DNA of 64,000 nucleotides from Oscillospiraceae bacterium (GCA_022794215.1 JAAWEH010000021.1:1-64000), one strand, 5' to 3'. Numbered from the stretch's first letter, positions 9,254-19,713 are shown. Notes: generated by a model not told the origin, from the sequence alone. Made by a program: numbers and translations.

Positions 9254-10240
9254 ATGAAAGTCTGGAAAAGAGTGGCGCCCATAGTGCTGGCACTGAGCCT
9301 GCTGACAGGCTGTGCCGCAGGAGCGCAAAACCCCGGGGATGGGAATGTATATCTGGACATGGTCCAGTTAGAGGAAGTGGAAATCGAAGCGGAGGCCGTA
9401 GCCATGGCTGCTGCACCTGCCCTTCCGGATTCGATGATCCCCGTGGCCTCTGGAACGAAGGTGGTAAAGAATGCCAAGGCCACCATTGACTATTCCAACA
9501 TTGCCGACGGCTACGTGATGGTCAATTATACCGCCACCACAGATAAGCAGATCAAGGTAAAGCTGGTAAGTCCCTCCACTGCCAACGAATATTATCAATA
9601 CAACCTGACTCCGGGCCAGTGGACCACCTTCCCGCTGTCCGATGGTAACGGGGAGTATAAGGTTTCGGTCATGGAGCACACCGGGGTGGACAGGAAATAT
9701 GCGGTGGTGGCTTCGGTCACCTTTGAGGCCGCTATGGCCGATGAGTTCGCTCCCTTCCTGCGTCCCAACCAGTATGTGGACTATGCCAACGCGGTCAACA
9801 CCATTGCAAAAGCCAAGGAATTGACCGAGAATATTGCCGATCCTTTGGAGAAGGTCCAGAAGGTCTACGATTATGTGGTGGAAAACCTGACCTACGACAA
9901 GGAGCGGGCCGCCAATGTACAGTCGGGCTACCTGCCGGTGCTGGACAGTGTGCTGGCCGAGAAGAAGGGCATCTGCTTTGACTATGCAGCCCTGATGACC
10001 GGAATGCTTCGCAGCCAGGGCGTTCCCTGTAAGCTGGTAACCGGTTATGCCGGAACTGCGTTCCATGCCTGGATCAGTGTGTGGACAGAAGAGGCGGGCT
10101 GGGTGGATGGCGCCATCTATTTTGACGGAACCACCTGGCAGCGGATGGATCCCACCTTCGCCTCCTCCGGCCACAGCAGCGAGGCCATCCTGAAGTATAT
10201 CGGCGACGGCGCCAATTATACAACAAAATACCTCTATTGA
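9254..10240 (+). CDS. Secreted lipoprotein with transglutaminase-like domain
   Basis: The start at 9254 is set by an AAAGGAG site and a lipoprotein signal, LALSLLTGCAAG, with the lipidated Cys near residue 20. The earlier ORF-track start would bury this signal. Of 328 residues, about 30-150 form a beta-rich region. The C-terminal half is a transglutaminase-like cysteine peptidase fold: Cys in KKGICFDYAALMTGMLRSQG, His in FHAWISV and Asp in RMDPTF form the Cys-His-Asp triad. Such proteins act on peptides or crosslinks at the cell surface; the substrate is not visible. It is monocistronic, ahead of a terminator. Confidence 0.85.
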   Translation: MKVWKRVAPIVLALSLLTGCAAGAQNPGDGNVYLDMVQLEEVEIEAEAVAMAAAPALPDSMIPVASGTKVVKNAKATIDYSNIADGYVMVNYTATTDKQIKVKLVSPSTANEYYQYNLTPGQWTTFPLSDGNGEYKVSVMEHTGVDRKYAVVASVTFEAAMADEFAPFLRPNQYVDYANAVNTIAKAKELTENIADPLEKVQKVYDYVVENLTYDKERAANVQSGYLPVLDSVLAEKKGICFDYAALMTGMLRSQGVPCKLVTGYAGTAFHAWISVWTEEAGWVDGAIYFDGTTWQRMDPTFASSGHSSEAILKYIGDGANYTTKYLY

Positions 10241-10286
10241 TCCGTAGGGGGGCATTTTCCCCTTTACGAATGCTGGATTATGCGCT

Positions 10287-10325
10287 AAAATAGGCTTGTG
10301 GATGATTCCACAAGCCTATTTTTGT
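10287..10325 (+). terminator. Terminator after the transglutaminase lipoprotein
   Basis: A 14-bp perfect stem (AATAGGCTTGTGGA and complement, loop TGAT) is followed by TTTTTG. It ends almost at the start of the next gene. Confidence 0.85.
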
Positions 10326-10338
10326 TGTGGTGAAATAT

Positions 10339-11379
10339 ATGAAAAAAACCCTTTCCAATTTGGAGATCTCCTCCCTGTGTCTGGAGCTGTCTATGCTTCT
10401 CCACGCCGGTGTGACCGTGGGGGATGGCCTGGCGCTGCTGGCAGAGGAGAGTGAGGCAGAATACCGGGAGATGCTCTCTGCCATGGCCAGAGCGGTGGAT
10501 GACGGCGCTGCGCTGTCTGCCGCCTTGCGGAATACGGAGAGATTCCCGGTCTATGTTTGCGGTCTGGTGGAGATGAGCGAGCGGGCCGGACGAGTGGAGG
10601 AGGCCTTGGCCTCCCTGTCCCAATACTACGAAACCCGGGCCCGGTCAGACCGGCAGGTGCGCAGCGCCTTGGTTTACCCGGCGGTGATGCTGGTACTGAT
10701 GTTGGTGGTCATCGGGGTGCTGCTGGTTCAAGTGCTGCCCATCTTTGACGATGTTTATGCTTCCTTGGGCGGCCGGCTCACCGGCGTAGCAGGGGGATTG
10801 TTGCTCTTGGGGCAGTGGCTGGATAAGGCCATGCCGGTGCTGTGGGTGCTGCTGGCTGTTGTGGCTTTGTTCCTGGCGGGCTTCAGCCTGATGGAGGCCT
10901 TCCGGAACAAGGTGCTGGGTTGGTGGCGCAGCCGCCATGGGGACAAGGGGCTTTCCGGCCGGATGAATACAGCGCGGCTGGCCCAGGCTATGGCCATGGG
11001 AATGGCCAGCGGGCTTCCCATGGAGGAGTCTTTGACCCTGGCTGCCGGATTGATGGAGGATGTGCCCGCCGCCCAAAAGCGGTGCGAGGATTGTAAAAAC
11101 CGTTTGGATAAGGGAAGCGCCCTGGGCGCTGCTTTGAAGGAAAGCAATATGCTGCCGGCTGCCCAGTGCCGGCTGCTGGAGCTGGGCCAGCGCAGCGGTT
11201 CGGCTGATGTGGCCATGGGTAAGATCGCCGCCGGCTTGTCTGAGGAGTGCGAGGCCGACCTGGAGGAGATGGTGGGCCGGATCGAGCCGGGACTGGTGCT
11301 GGTCTGCTCCGTGCTGGTGGGTTTGATCCTGCTGTCGGTCATGCTGCCGCTGATGCACATCATGTCGGCCATAGGGTGA
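10339..11379 (+). CDS. Type IV pilus/type II secretion inner-membrane platform protein (PilC/GspF family)
   Basis: The 346-residue product has the two GspF repeats of pilus platform proteins. These are residues about 5-125 (CLELSMLLHAGVTVGDGLALL) and about 205-330 (LAQAMAMGMASGLPMEESLTLAAG). Each is followed by membrane segments (AVMLVLMLVVIGVLLVQVLPIF; VLVCSVLVGLILLSVMLPLM). The platform couples a cytoplasmic ATPase to pilin assembly. I prefer the ATG at 10339; a GTG at 10327 in the same frame is also possible, and no strong ribosome binding site decides between them. It is the first gene of an operon running to the PilT-like ATPase. Confidence 0.85.
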   Translation: MKKTLSNLEISSLCLELSMLLHAGVTVGDGLALLAEESEAEYREMLSAMARAVDDGAALSAALRNTERFPVYVCGLVEMSERAGRVEEALASLSQYYETRARSDRQVRSALVYPAVMLVLMLVVIGVLLVQVLPIFDDVYASLGGRLTGVAGGLLLLGQWLDKAMPVLWVLLAVVALFLAGFSLMEAFRNKVLGWWRSRHGDKGLSGRMNTARLAQAMAMGMASGLPMEESLTLAAGLMEDVPAAQKRCEDCKNRLDKGSALGAALKESNMLPAAQCRLLELGQRSGSADVAMGKIAAGLSEECEADLEEMVGRIEPGLVLVCSVLVGLILLSVMLPLMHIMSAIG

Positions 11380-11383
11380 GAGA

Positions 11384-11707
11384 ATGAAAAAACGGAAAAC
11401 ACAATGGAGCGAAGCGCTGCAAAGCCTGACCCTGCCGGCAGTGGGGGTGGCCGCGCTGCTGTTTTTTGCCACCGCTGTGGGAAATTTGAACAGCGACCGG
11501 AATACGGAGAACCGGAAGCAACTGGAGGATACCCTCCGGCGGGGCTGTGTGGCCTGCTATGCTGCCGAGGGGATCTATCCGCCGGATCTGGCCTACTTGG
11601 AGGATCACTATGGCATTCAGGTGGACGAGACCCGGTATGTGGTTCACTATGAGATCTTTGCGGACAATTTGATGCCCGATATTACGGTATTGGAAAAGAA
11701 GTCATGA
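11384..11707 (+). CDS. Small single-pass protein of the pilus operon
   Basis: The 107-residue product has one N-terminal hydrophobic helix (LTLPAVGVAALLFFATAVGNL) after a short basic leader. A helical segment and a small globular part with two Cys follow (RRGCVACYAAEGIYPPDLAYLEDHYG). The size and topology are pilin-like, but no classical G/FTLIE prepilin cleavage motif is visible. It starts 4 bases after the PilC-like gene and overlaps the next gene by 4 bases, so it belongs to the pilus assembly unit. The exact role is unknown. Confidence 0.65.
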   Translation: MKKRKTQWSEALQSLTLPAVGVAALLFFATAVGNLNSDRNTENRKQLEDTLRRGCVACYAAEGIYPPDLAYLEDHYGIQVDETRYVVHYEIFADNLMPDITVLEKKS

Positions 11708-12183
11708 AGAAAACGGGATTACAACATCATATGGACACTCTGGGAGCATTGCTGCTTTTCGGGGTTTTTGCGGTGTGCGTGCTGGCGGTGTTGCTGACCG
11801 GTGCGGACGCCTATCGCGGTTTGACGCAGAGAAACCAGGAGGCAGGAAACCGGCGCTCCTGCGTGCAATATATTGCCACAAAGGTGCGCCAGTCCGACAG
11901 CCTGGGCGCTGTATCGGTGGAAAACTTTGGCGGTGTGGACGCCCTGGTACTGGGGGAAGGGGAGTACATCACCCGGATCTACTGCTATGACGGCAGTCTG
12001 ATGGAGCTGTTTGCCGATGCCGCCTTGCCCATGGAGCCGGAGGACGGGGAGAAGGTAATTGCGCTGGACTGGCTGGAGATGTCTCTGCAGGATGATTTAT
12101 TGACCATAGAGGTACTGGATATTGACGGACAGGTCAGCACCCTTCTGCTGTCCCTCCGCAGTGGAGAGGAGGCGGCGGCATGA
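11704..12183 (+). CDS. Pilus-operon membrane protein, possibly DUF4860-type
   Basis: The 159-residue product has one N-terminal membrane helix (LGALLLFGVFAVCVLAVLLTGA) and a soluble C-terminal domain of about 120 residues. The pattern of YRGLTQRN after the helix and RSCVQYIATKVRQSD recalls DUF4860 proteins found in clostridial pilus clusters; this is from memory and not verified. It is translationally coupled on both sides (ATGA overlaps). A minor pilin or pilus-associated subunit is the likeliest role. Confidence 0.65.
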   Translation: MKKTGLQHHMDTLGALLLFGVFAVCVLAVLLTGADAYRGLTQRNQEAGNRRSCVQYIATKVRQSDSLGAVSVENFGGVDALVLGEGEYITRIYCYDGSLMELFADAALPMEPEDGEKVIALDWLEMSLQDDLLTIEVLDIDGQVSTLLLSLRSGEEAAA

Positions 12184-12614
12184 AGAGCAAAGCGCCCCTT
12201 TCCCTGATGGAGCAGATGGTGATGATACTGGTGTTTGCACTGGCTGCGGCCCTGTGTCTTCAGGCCTTCGTTCGGGCAGACACCATGTCCCGCCGGGCCC
12301 AGGCGCGGGATCGGGCGGCAGTGGTATGCCAGTCCGCCGCGGAAGCGATTCGGCACAGTCAGGGCGATTTGGCGGCCGCGGCGGAGCTCTTGGGGGGAGA
12401 GAGCACCCAGGAGCTGCTTTGGGTCGATTACGATGAACAGTGGGCGCCCACGGAAACGGGAGAGCGTTACCGGTTGGCGGCCAGGAGAGAGGATCCTGAT
12501 GTACCCGGTTTGGGAAAAGCCGTGGTGTGGGTCACCGATGAGGGGGACATAGAGCCCGATACGCTATTTCAGATTGAGCTCGCCTGGCAGACGGAGGTGG
12601 ATGGCAATGGCTGA
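12180..12614 (+). CDS. Pilin-like minor subunit
   Basis: The 144-residue product begins MKSKAPLSLMEQMVMILVFALAAALC. The hydrophobic helix directly follows a short polar leader and has a Glu placed like Glu5 of type IV pilins, but the usual Gly at the cleavage site is missing. After the helix comes a heptad-like helical stretch (DRAAVVCQSAAEAIRHSQGDLAAAAELLG) and a small beta-rich region. It overlaps its upstream neighbour by 4 bases. It is probably a pilin-like or pseudopilin subunit. Confidence 0.65.
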   Translation: MKSKAPLSLMEQMVMILVFALAAALCLQAFVRADTMSRRAQARDRAAVVCQSAAEAIRHSQGDLAAAAELLGGESTQELLWVDYDEQWAPTETGERYRLAARREDPDVPGLGKAVVWVTDEGDIEPDTLFQIELAWQTEVDGNG

Positions 12615-13035
12615 GAAAAACAAGGGCCAGGTCGCTCCGCCCGCACTGGGCGGAGTCTCGCTGCTGACGGTATTTGCAGTGCTGTGCCTAACCGTATTTG
12701 CTCTTTTGAGCCTGACCACATCCCGGGCGGGGTACCGACTCAGTGAGGCGTCTGCCCAGGCGGTGGAGGGCTACTACGCGGCGGATTACGAAGCGCAGGT
12801 CATTCTGGCCCGGCTCCGGGCAGGAGAATGGCCCGAGGGTGTGGGATTTGTGGATGATGGGGAACAGGGCTATGTGGAATACACCTGTCCCATTTCAGAG
12901 ACTCAGGAGCTTCAGGTGAGAGTCCGCCTGGGAGACAGGGATACCGATTATGTTGTTTTGCGTTGGGCGGCGGCCCCGGTGGGCCAGTGGTCGCCCGACG
13001 AAAGCCTGGATCTTTGGGATGGCGAGCTGTTCTAA
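12607..13035 (+). CDS. Pilin-like small membrane protein
   Basis: The start at 12607 is chosen because GGAGG lies 9 bases upstream; the ORF-track start at 12574 has no site. The 142-residue product has a single membrane helix (GGVSLLTVFAVLCLTVFALLSL), then SEASAQAVEGYYAADYEAQVILARLRAGEW, a pattern like PilX-type pilus proteins in which the helix runs into the globular domain. It overlaps the previous gene by 8 bases and precedes the PilT-like ATPase. Confidence 0.65.
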   Translation: MAEKNKGQVAPPALGGVSLLTVFAVLCLTVFALLSLTTSRAGYRLSEASAQAVEGYYAADYEAQVILARLRAGEWPEGVGFVDDGEQGYVEYTCPISETQELQVRVRLGDRDTDYVVLRWAAAPVGQWSPDESLDLWDGELF

Positions 13036-13078
13036 AAGGTAAGCCCACAATTACTTCAGACAAGAGGAGAGAGAGAAA

Positions 13079-14137
13079 ATGGCGGAAGTGCTGGATTATT
13101 TAAAACGGGCGGTGAACGATGGAGCTTCAGATCTGTTCCTGATCGCCGGCGGCCCGGTGAGTGAAAAGCTGGATAAGCATTTGATCCCGATCAGTGAGGG
13201 CCGGGTATTTCCCAAGGAGACCTCTCTATTGCTTTCTCAGCTCTATGCCCAGGCAGGCCGCTCTATGGATGGGTTTTTGAGCCGGGGGGATGATGACTTC
13301 TCATTCTCAGTGCCCGGCCTTGCCCGTTTTCGGGTCAATGCATACCGTCAGCGCGGCTCTCTGGCGGCGGTGGTTCGGGTGGTGGCCTTTGATATTCCCA
13401 ACTACCTGGATCTGAGCATTCCGGAGAGCGTTATGGAGCTGGCCGACGTACAGCACGGCATGGTGCTGGTCACCGGTACGGCAGGCAGCGGAAAATCCAC
13501 CACCCAGGCATGTATCATTGATCGGATCAACCGCACCCGGGAGGCCCATATCATCACCCTGGAGGATCCCATCGAGTTTCTCCACCGGGATCAGATGAGC
13601 ATTGTGAGCCAGCGGGAGATCGTGACCGACACCGCCGACTATCTTTCCGCCCTTCGTTCCTGTCTGCGTCAGGCGCCCGACGTGATCCTTTTGGGAGAGA
13701 TGCGGGATCATGAAACCATCCGCACAGCCATGACCGCGGCGGAGACCGGGCATCTGCTCATTGCCACCCTGCACACCAAGGGAACGGTAAATACCATTGA
13801 CCGAATTGTAGACTCCTTCCCCAGCGGTCAGCAGGGGCAGGTGCGTACACAGCTGAGTATGGTGCTGGATACCGTGGTATCTCAGCAGCTGCTGCCTGAT
13901 ATCAACGGCGGACTGGCGCCGGCCTTCGAGGTCATGCATATGAACAGCGCCATTCGCAGCCTGATCCGGGACAGCAAGACCCACCAAATCGACTCAGCCA
14001 TTGCCGCCGGAGCCGGGGAGGGCATGATTTCCATGGATCAATCCATCCTGAACCTGTACCGGGCAGGGCGGATCACTGCCGATACCGCTATGGTCTATGC
14101 CGATAACCCGGAACAGATGAAGCGCCGCTTGGGATAA
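13079..14137 (+). CDS. pilT: PilT-like pilus ATPase
   Basis: The 352-residue product is a secretion/retraction ATPase of the PilT group. It has a Walker A box, GTAGSGKSTT; an Asp box, ITLEDPIEF; a Walker B box, VILLGEMRD; and a His box, HLLIATLHTKGTVNTIDRI. The C-terminal AIRSLIRDSKTHQI closely matches the PilT-specific AIRNLIRE motif. PilT normally drives pilus retraction. There is no PilB-type extension ATPase in the operon, so it is either supplied elsewhere or this enzyme has a wider role. A strong AGAGGAGAGAG site precedes the ATG. Confidence 0.9.
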   Translation: MAEVLDYLKRAVNDGASDLFLIAGGPVSEKLDKHLIPISEGRVFPKETSLLLSQLYAQAGRSMDGFLSRGDDDFSFSVPGLARFRVNAYRQRGSLAAVVRVVAFDIPNYLDLSIPESVMELADVQHGMVLVTGTAGSGKSTTQACIIDRINRTREAHIITLEDPIEFLHRDQMSIVSQREIVTDTADYLSALRSCLRQAPDVILLGEMRDHETIRTAMTAAETGHLLIATLHTKGTVNTIDRIVDSFPSGQQGQVRTQLSMVLDTVVSQQLLPDINGGLAPAFEVMHMNSAIRSLIRDSKTHQIDSAIAAGAGEGMISMDQSILNLYRAGRITADTAMVYADNPEQMKRRLG

Positions 14138-14171
14138 AGAAAAGCCCTCCATTTGGAGGGCTTTTCTTTAT
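14136..14171 (+). terminator. Terminator of the pilus operon
   Basis: A 15-bp stem (AAAGAAAAGCCCTCC and complement, loop ATTT) follows the pilT stop codon, with a short T-rich tail. Confidence 0.85.
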
Positions 14172-14245
14172 ATATGCAAACCGAACAAAAAGCACCTCCA
14201 AATTTTGTGAAACATTTTAAAAACTCTGAAGGAAAAATGGGCAAA

Positions 14246-14280
14246 TGTAACCGCTTTTGTAACCGGCGTATGGTATAATC
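14246..14280 (+). promoter_or_regulatory. Extended -10 promoter with tandem TGTAACCG repeats
   Basis: TATAAT preceded by TGG gives an extended -10 element. Two exact copies of TGTAACCG, 12 bases apart start to start, lie just upstream where a -35 element would be. They may be binding sites for an activator. Confidence 0.45.
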
Positions 14281-14324
14281 AAAGCGAAAATAAAATCAAA
14301 CATACAGCAAAGGAGGGAGCATAG

Positions 14325-14741
14325 ATGCAGGAACGGCCGCGGGGCAATGAGTTTCGAACGACGGTGATTTGCATCGACTCCTATAACGATTGTGTTCCGG
14401 TAGGGCGGTTTTATAACCCGAACTATACGGAGGGTAAGGCATTTACCAGTCTGCGGCATCTTTTGGTGCAGATGGAAGATATGCTGGACTCCATGCGTTT
14501 TCCCCAGTCCTTTACAGCAGCGCGGGCGTTTGGTTCCTTTGTGGAGCCCGGGAAGGATCGCCCCAGCGGAAAAGAAAACCAGGAAGGGAAGCTGGCCACC
14601 TTTTCCGTGCGGATTCTCTTCCGGCAGAATGCCAGTTGGCAGGGCTCCGTGGCCTGGCTGGAGGGCAAGCAGGAGGAAAGCTTCCGGAGCGTGCTGGAGC
14701 TGATCCTCCTTATGGATAGTGCCCTTCAGAGCGGAAAATGA
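14325..14741 (+). CDS. Conserved hypothetical protein
   Basis: The 138-residue product is preceded by an AAAGGAGGG site. It has no signal peptide or membrane segment and reads as a small alpha/beta cytoplasmic protein. Features include TTVICIDSYNDCVPVGRFYNP near the N-terminus and a well-ordered end (FRQNASWQGSVAWLEGKQEESFRSVLELILLMDSAL). I believe near-identical orthologues occur across gut clostridia, but no function is known to me. It is monocistronic between its own promoter and a terminator. Confidence 0.65.
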   Translation: MQERPRGNEFRTTVICIDSYNDCVPVGRFYNPNYTEGKAFTSLRHLLVQMEDMLDSMRFPQSFTAARAFGSFVEPGKDRPSGKENQEGKLATFSVRILFRQNASWQGSVAWLEGKQEESFRSVLELILLMDSALQSGK

Positions 14742-14751
14742 TTGACGAATG

Positions 14752-14786
14752 GAAAAAGATCTGGACAAAGTCCAGATCTTTTTTGC
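14752..14786 (+). terminator. Terminator after the conserved hypothetical gene
   Basis: The stem AAAGATCTGGAC with loop AAA and its complement is followed by TTTTTT. Confidence 0.85.
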
Positions 14787-14795
14787 TTTTCCACA

Positions 14796-14834
14796 AAGAA
14801 GGGACAGGGTATCAATACCCTGTCCCCTTTTTAG
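14796..14834 (-). terminator. Terminator of the ATP synthase operon
   Basis: On the minus strand a stem of GGGGACAGGGTAT and complement follows the atpC stop. It is convergent with the terminator at 14752. Confidence 0.75.
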
Positions 14835-14840
14835 GTAGAA

Positions 14841-15245
14841 TCAGTTGCTTGAGGCAGTCTTAATACGCACAAGAGCACGGGAAAGCTTGGCCTTAGCCAG
14901 TTCCAGGTCAGTGGCGTTTTTAGCGGCCTTGATGCGGCGTTGGGCCTCATCCTTGGCACGGTGAGCCCGGGCCACGTCGATGCTGTCTGCCCATTCAAAG
15001 GTGGTAGCCACCAGGCGCACAACATCCTTGGTCACCGCCACCATACCTCCGGAACAGGCGGCCAAGCGGCGCTGACCATCCTCGGTAACCACCGCGGCAC
15101 GCCCTGCGGTCAGGGAGGTCACAAAGGGAATGTGGTTGGCCAGGACGCACATCTCGCCTTTCAGAGCCGGCACAATAAGCTTTTCGGCTTGACCGTCGTA
15201 GAAGCTGCCGTCAGGCGTTACGATTTGAAGATGAAAGGTCGACAT
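14841..15245 (-). CDS. atpC: F-type ATP synthase epsilon subunit
   Basis: The 134-residue epsilon subunit has the usual beta-sandwich (FHLQIVTPDGSFYDGQAEKLIVPALKGEMCVLANHIPFV) and a C-terminal helical hairpin. It is part of the central stalk of F1 and restrains ATP hydrolysis. It is the last gene of the minus-strand atp operon, behind atpD by 45 bases, and is followed by a terminator. Confidence 0.95.
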   Translation of the reverse strand: MSTFHLQIVTPDGSFYDGQAEKLIVPALKGEMCVLANHIPFVTSLTAGRAAVVTEDGQRRLAACSGGMVAVTKDVVRLVATTFEWADSIDVARAHRAKDEAQRRIKAAKNATDLELAKAKLSRALVRIKTASSN

Positions 15246-15290
15246 AGAGAAAATTTCCTTTCCGGCGGAAAGTCGGGGTGTTTACCCGCC

Positions 15291-16697
<1,407 letters not shown>

Positions 16698-16737
16698 TTA
16701 CATAAGAGATTTGCTGGGATGGCGCGGGGAGAAAGAC

Positions 16738-17598
16738 TTACGCTTCCGCGCCGGCCACGATCTCGGTGATTTCCTGGGTAATAGCGCCCTGCCGAGCTCG
16801 GTTGTACTTCAGAGAGAGATCATCGATCATCTCGCCGGCGTTCTTGCTGGCTGCGTCCATCGCGGTGCGACGGGCGCCCAGTTCACTGGCTAAGCTTTCA
16901 GCCACAGCGCCCCACAGAAGGCCGCCCACATACTCGGGAACAATGGCATTATAGACCTCGGCGCCGGAAGGCTCATAGAGCATAAGACTCTTTACGCCCG
17001 TGGTCTTAGCCTGTTCCTCCTCGTGGTGAATGGGCAGGATCTTCAGTACGGCGGGCTGCTGACTGAGCATGGACACAAAATTGGTATAGCCTACATAAAG
17101 CTCGTCAAAAGCCCCCGCCAAAAATTGCTCGCACAGAGTGCGGGCGACGGCGAAGCAGGTTCCCAAGGAGATGGCCTCCACCGACATATATTCGTCGGTC
17201 AAGATCTCCATATCATGGTGTACGCAGTATTCCACGGCCTTTTTGCCAATGGGCAGTACGCACAGATTTTTGTCACCCATGTGTTCCTGAACGGCCTTAA
17301 ACAGATTGGTGTTGTAGCCGCCAGCCAATCCGCGGTCGCCGGCGATCATGACGTAGCAGGATTTTTTGACTTCCCGCTGCTCAATATAGGGAGAGGTGAA
17401 GTCAACGCCGGTGTCGGCATGGGCGATGTCATACAGACCCTGATGAAGAGTGGTGAAATAAGGACGGGTAGATTCAGCCCGCTCCTTTGCACGCCTCAGC
17501 TTAGAGGAGGCCACCAACTCCATGGCCTTGGTGATCTGCCTGGTGCCTTCCACGCTTTTGATGCGCAGCTTAATATCTTTCATGGACGATGCCGCCAT
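16738..17598 (-). CDS. atpG: F-type ATP synthase gamma subunit
   Basis: The 286-residue rotor shaft subunit has the conserved N-terminus (DIKLRIKSVEGTRQITKAMELVASSKLRRA) and the matching C-terminal coil (AASKNAGEMIDDLSLKYNRARQGAITQEITEIV). Both helices form the coiled coil that turns inside the alpha3-beta3 ring. It lies between atpA and atpD in the operon. Confidence 0.97.
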   Translation of the reverse strand: MAASSMKDIKLRIKSVEGTRQITKAMELVASSKLRRAKERAESTRPYFTTLHQGLYDIAHADTGVDFTSPYIEQREVKKSCYVMIAGDRGLAGGYNTNLFKAVQEHMGDKNLCVLPIGKKAVEYCVHHDMEILTDEYMSVEAISLGTCFAVARTLCEQFLAGAFDELYVGYTNFVSMLSQQPAVLKILPIHHEEEQAKTTGVKSLMLYEPSGAEVYNAIVPEYVGGLLWGAVAESLASELGARRTAMDAASKNAGEMIDDLSLKYNRARQGAITQEITEIVAGAEA

Positions 17599-17613
17599 GG
17601 TGCCGTGCCTCCT

Positions 17614-19134
17614 TTACGCGTGGGACTTCAGGAATCGATCTGTGAAATCGGTCAGGGTGCTGTTGAGGGCGGCCTTGACCTCATCCGTAAGGGACTTCTG
17701 CTCCCGCAGGGGCTTCAGAATGTCCGTCTCGTGCAGGTTGCGCAGTTCCTCATAGAGCTCGCTTTCATAGGTGCCAACCAGCTCCACGGGCACGTTAACC
17801 AGATAATCCTCGTTGACGGCGAAGAGGATGCACACCTGCAGCTCCACAGGGATGGGGGAATTCCGATCCTGCTTGAGAACCTCCACGATCCGCTCGCCCT
17901 GGGCCAGACGCTTCTTGGTGTCGGCGTCCAGGTCGGAACCGAACTGGGCGAAGGAGCGCAGCTCCTGATACTGGGAGTAGACCAGCTTCAGAGTGCCGGA
18001 CACCTTCTTCATGGCGCTGATCTGAGCGCTGCCGCCCACACGGGAGACGGAGATACCGGGGTTCACTGCCGGCATGACGCCGGAGTGGAACAGCTCGGTC
18101 TCCAGGAAGATCTGGCCGTCGGTGATGGAGATGACGTTGGTGGGGATGTAGGCCGCCACGTCACCGGCCTGGGTCTCAATGATGGGCAGGGCGGTCAAGC
18201 TGCCTCCGCCGTACTCAGGAGCCAGCCGGGCGGCCCGCTCCAGCAGACGGGAGTGCAGATAGAACACGTCGCCGGGGAAGGCCTCACGTCCGGGAGGCCG
18301 GCGGATGAGCAGAGACAAAGCACGGTAAGCCACGGCGTGCTTGCTCAGGTCATCGTAAATAAGCAAAACGTCCTTGCCCTGATCCATAAAGTATTCACCC
18401 ATGGCGCAGCCGGAGTAGGGGGCGATATACTGAACGGGGGAGAGCTCGGAAGCGGTGGCGGCCACCACGATGGTGTAATCCATGGCGCCGGCCTGGGTCA
18501 GGTTCTCCACCAGCTGAGCCACGGTGGAGCGCTTCTGGCCGATGGCCACGTAGATACAGATCACGCCCTGGCCCTTCTGGTTGATGATGGTGTCGGTGGC
18601 GATGGTGGTCTTACCGGTCTGACGGTCGCCGATGATAAGCTCACGCTGGCCACGGCCAATGGGGATCATGGAGTCGATGGCCTTGATACCGGTCTGCAGA
18701 GGCACGGAGACGCTCTTCCGCTCGATGATGCCGGGAGCGTTGCGCTCAATGGGCCGGGTCTCCTTGGTATCAATGGGGCCCTTGCCGTCAATGGGCTGGC
18801 CCAGAGCGTTGACCACGCGGCCGATCATGGCCTCGCCCACAGGGACGCTGACCACCTGACCGGTGCGCTTAACGGTGTCGCCCTCCTTGATACCTGCGTC
18901 AGAGCCAAGCAGCACGATGGCCACGTTGTCCTCTTCCAGGTTCAGGGCCATGCCGTACTCACCGTTGGGGAAGGCCACCAATTCGTTGGCCATACACTTT
19001 TCCAGGCCATAAGCCCGGACGATACCATCGCCTACCATGATGACGGTACCAGTCTCAGAGCTCTCGATCTTATTGTCGTAGTTCTTGATCTGGCTTTTGA
19101 TGATCTTGCTGATATCCTCAGGTTTTAACTGCAT
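17614..19134 (-). CDS. atpA: F-type ATP synthase alpha subunit
   Basis: The ATG at 19134 is preferred because the product then begins [16 protein letters not shown], as AtpA proteins normally do. A GGTGAG site lies just upstream; the ORF-track start at 19161 is a TTG without support. The 506-residue protein has a P-loop, [10 protein letters not shown], and the [22 protein letters not shown] segment. It is the non-catalytic nucleotide-binding subunit of F1. Confidence 0.98.
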   Translation of the reverse strand: MQLKPEDISKIIKSQIKNYDNKIESSETGTVIMVGDGIVRAYGLEKCMANELVAFPNGEYGMALNLEEDNVAIVLLGSDAGIKEGDTVKRTGQVVSVPVGEAMIGRVVNALGQPIDGKGPIDTKETRPIERNAPGIIERKSVSVPLQTGIKAIDSMIPIGRGQRELIIGDRQTGKTTIATDTIINQKGQGVICIYVAIGQKRSTVAQLVENLTQAGAMDYTIVVAATASELSPVQYIAPYSGCAMGEYFMDQGKDVLLIYDDLSKHAVAYRALSLLIRRPPGREAFPGDVFYLHSRLLERAARLAPEYGGGSLTALPIIETQAGDVAAYIPTNVISITDGQIFLETELFHSGVMPAVNPGISVSRVGGSAQISAMKKVSGTLKLVYSQYQELRSFAQFGSDLDADTKKRLAQGERIVEVLKQDRNSPIPVELQVCILFAVNEDYLVNVPVELVGTYESELYEELRNLHETDILKPLREQKSLTDEVKAALNSTLTDFTDRFLKSHA

Positions 19135-19179
19135 AGTCTCACCAACTTTCCAATCGTTCAAATATGCGAGAGGAAGCCC

Positions 19180-19713
19180 TCACGCCTGGATCAGGTTGCG
19201 GCGCAGAGCCTCCAACCGTCCAGCGGTGGTGCCGTCTAACTCCAAACCATTGTAACACAGCTTGATGCCGCCCAGCACGGAGGGATCCACCGAGATCTCC
19301 AGCAAAACCGTTTTGCCGACCTTGGCAGAAAGCTTGCTCTGCAGGGCGTTCTGCTGCTCCTCGCTGAGGGGAACAGCACTGATTACAGTCACAGGAAGGA
19401 TGTTCCTGGCTTCATACAGAAGGGTCTTGAATTCCTGAAGGCAGCCGAAAACAGTGCTCAGAGAGAACCGCTCGCACAGCAGCTTCAGGAGATAGAGGAC
19501 ATAGTTGTGGACATTGCCCTGAAAGGCCTTGTCCAACAGCTCCAACCGCTCTTCCTTAGAGATAGCGGGATTTTGCACCAACGTAATATAGCCGGGGTTT
19601 TCTGCAAAGACGTCAGCGACCATAGAAAGGCCGTTAAAAACCTCGTCCTCACAGTGATCTTCCGCTGCCAGGCTATAAAGGGCAACGCCGTATTCCTTAC
19701 CTTGCGTCGTCAT
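19180..19713 (-). CDS. atpH: F-type ATP synthase delta subunit
   Basis: The 177-residue product has the helical N-domain (YGVALYSLAAEDH) and the C-terminal family signature (VDPSVLGGIKLCYNGLELDGTTAGRLEALRR). It connects the F1 head to the b-subunit stalk. It overlaps atpF by 4 bases and lies 45 bases before atpA. Confidence 0.95.
   Translation of the reverse strand: MTTQGKEYGVALYSLAAEDHCEDEVFNGLSMVADVFAENPGYITLVQNPAISKEERLELLDKAFQGNVHNYVLYLLKLLCERFSLSTVFGCLQEFKTLLYEARNILPVTVISAVPLSEEQQNALQSKLSAKVGKTVLLEISVDPSVLGGIKLCYNGLELDGTTAGRLEALRRNLIQA

Noticed and set aside
17023-19128. 701-residue plus-strand ORF
   Set aside because: It is the shadow of atpG and atpA in high-GC DNA.
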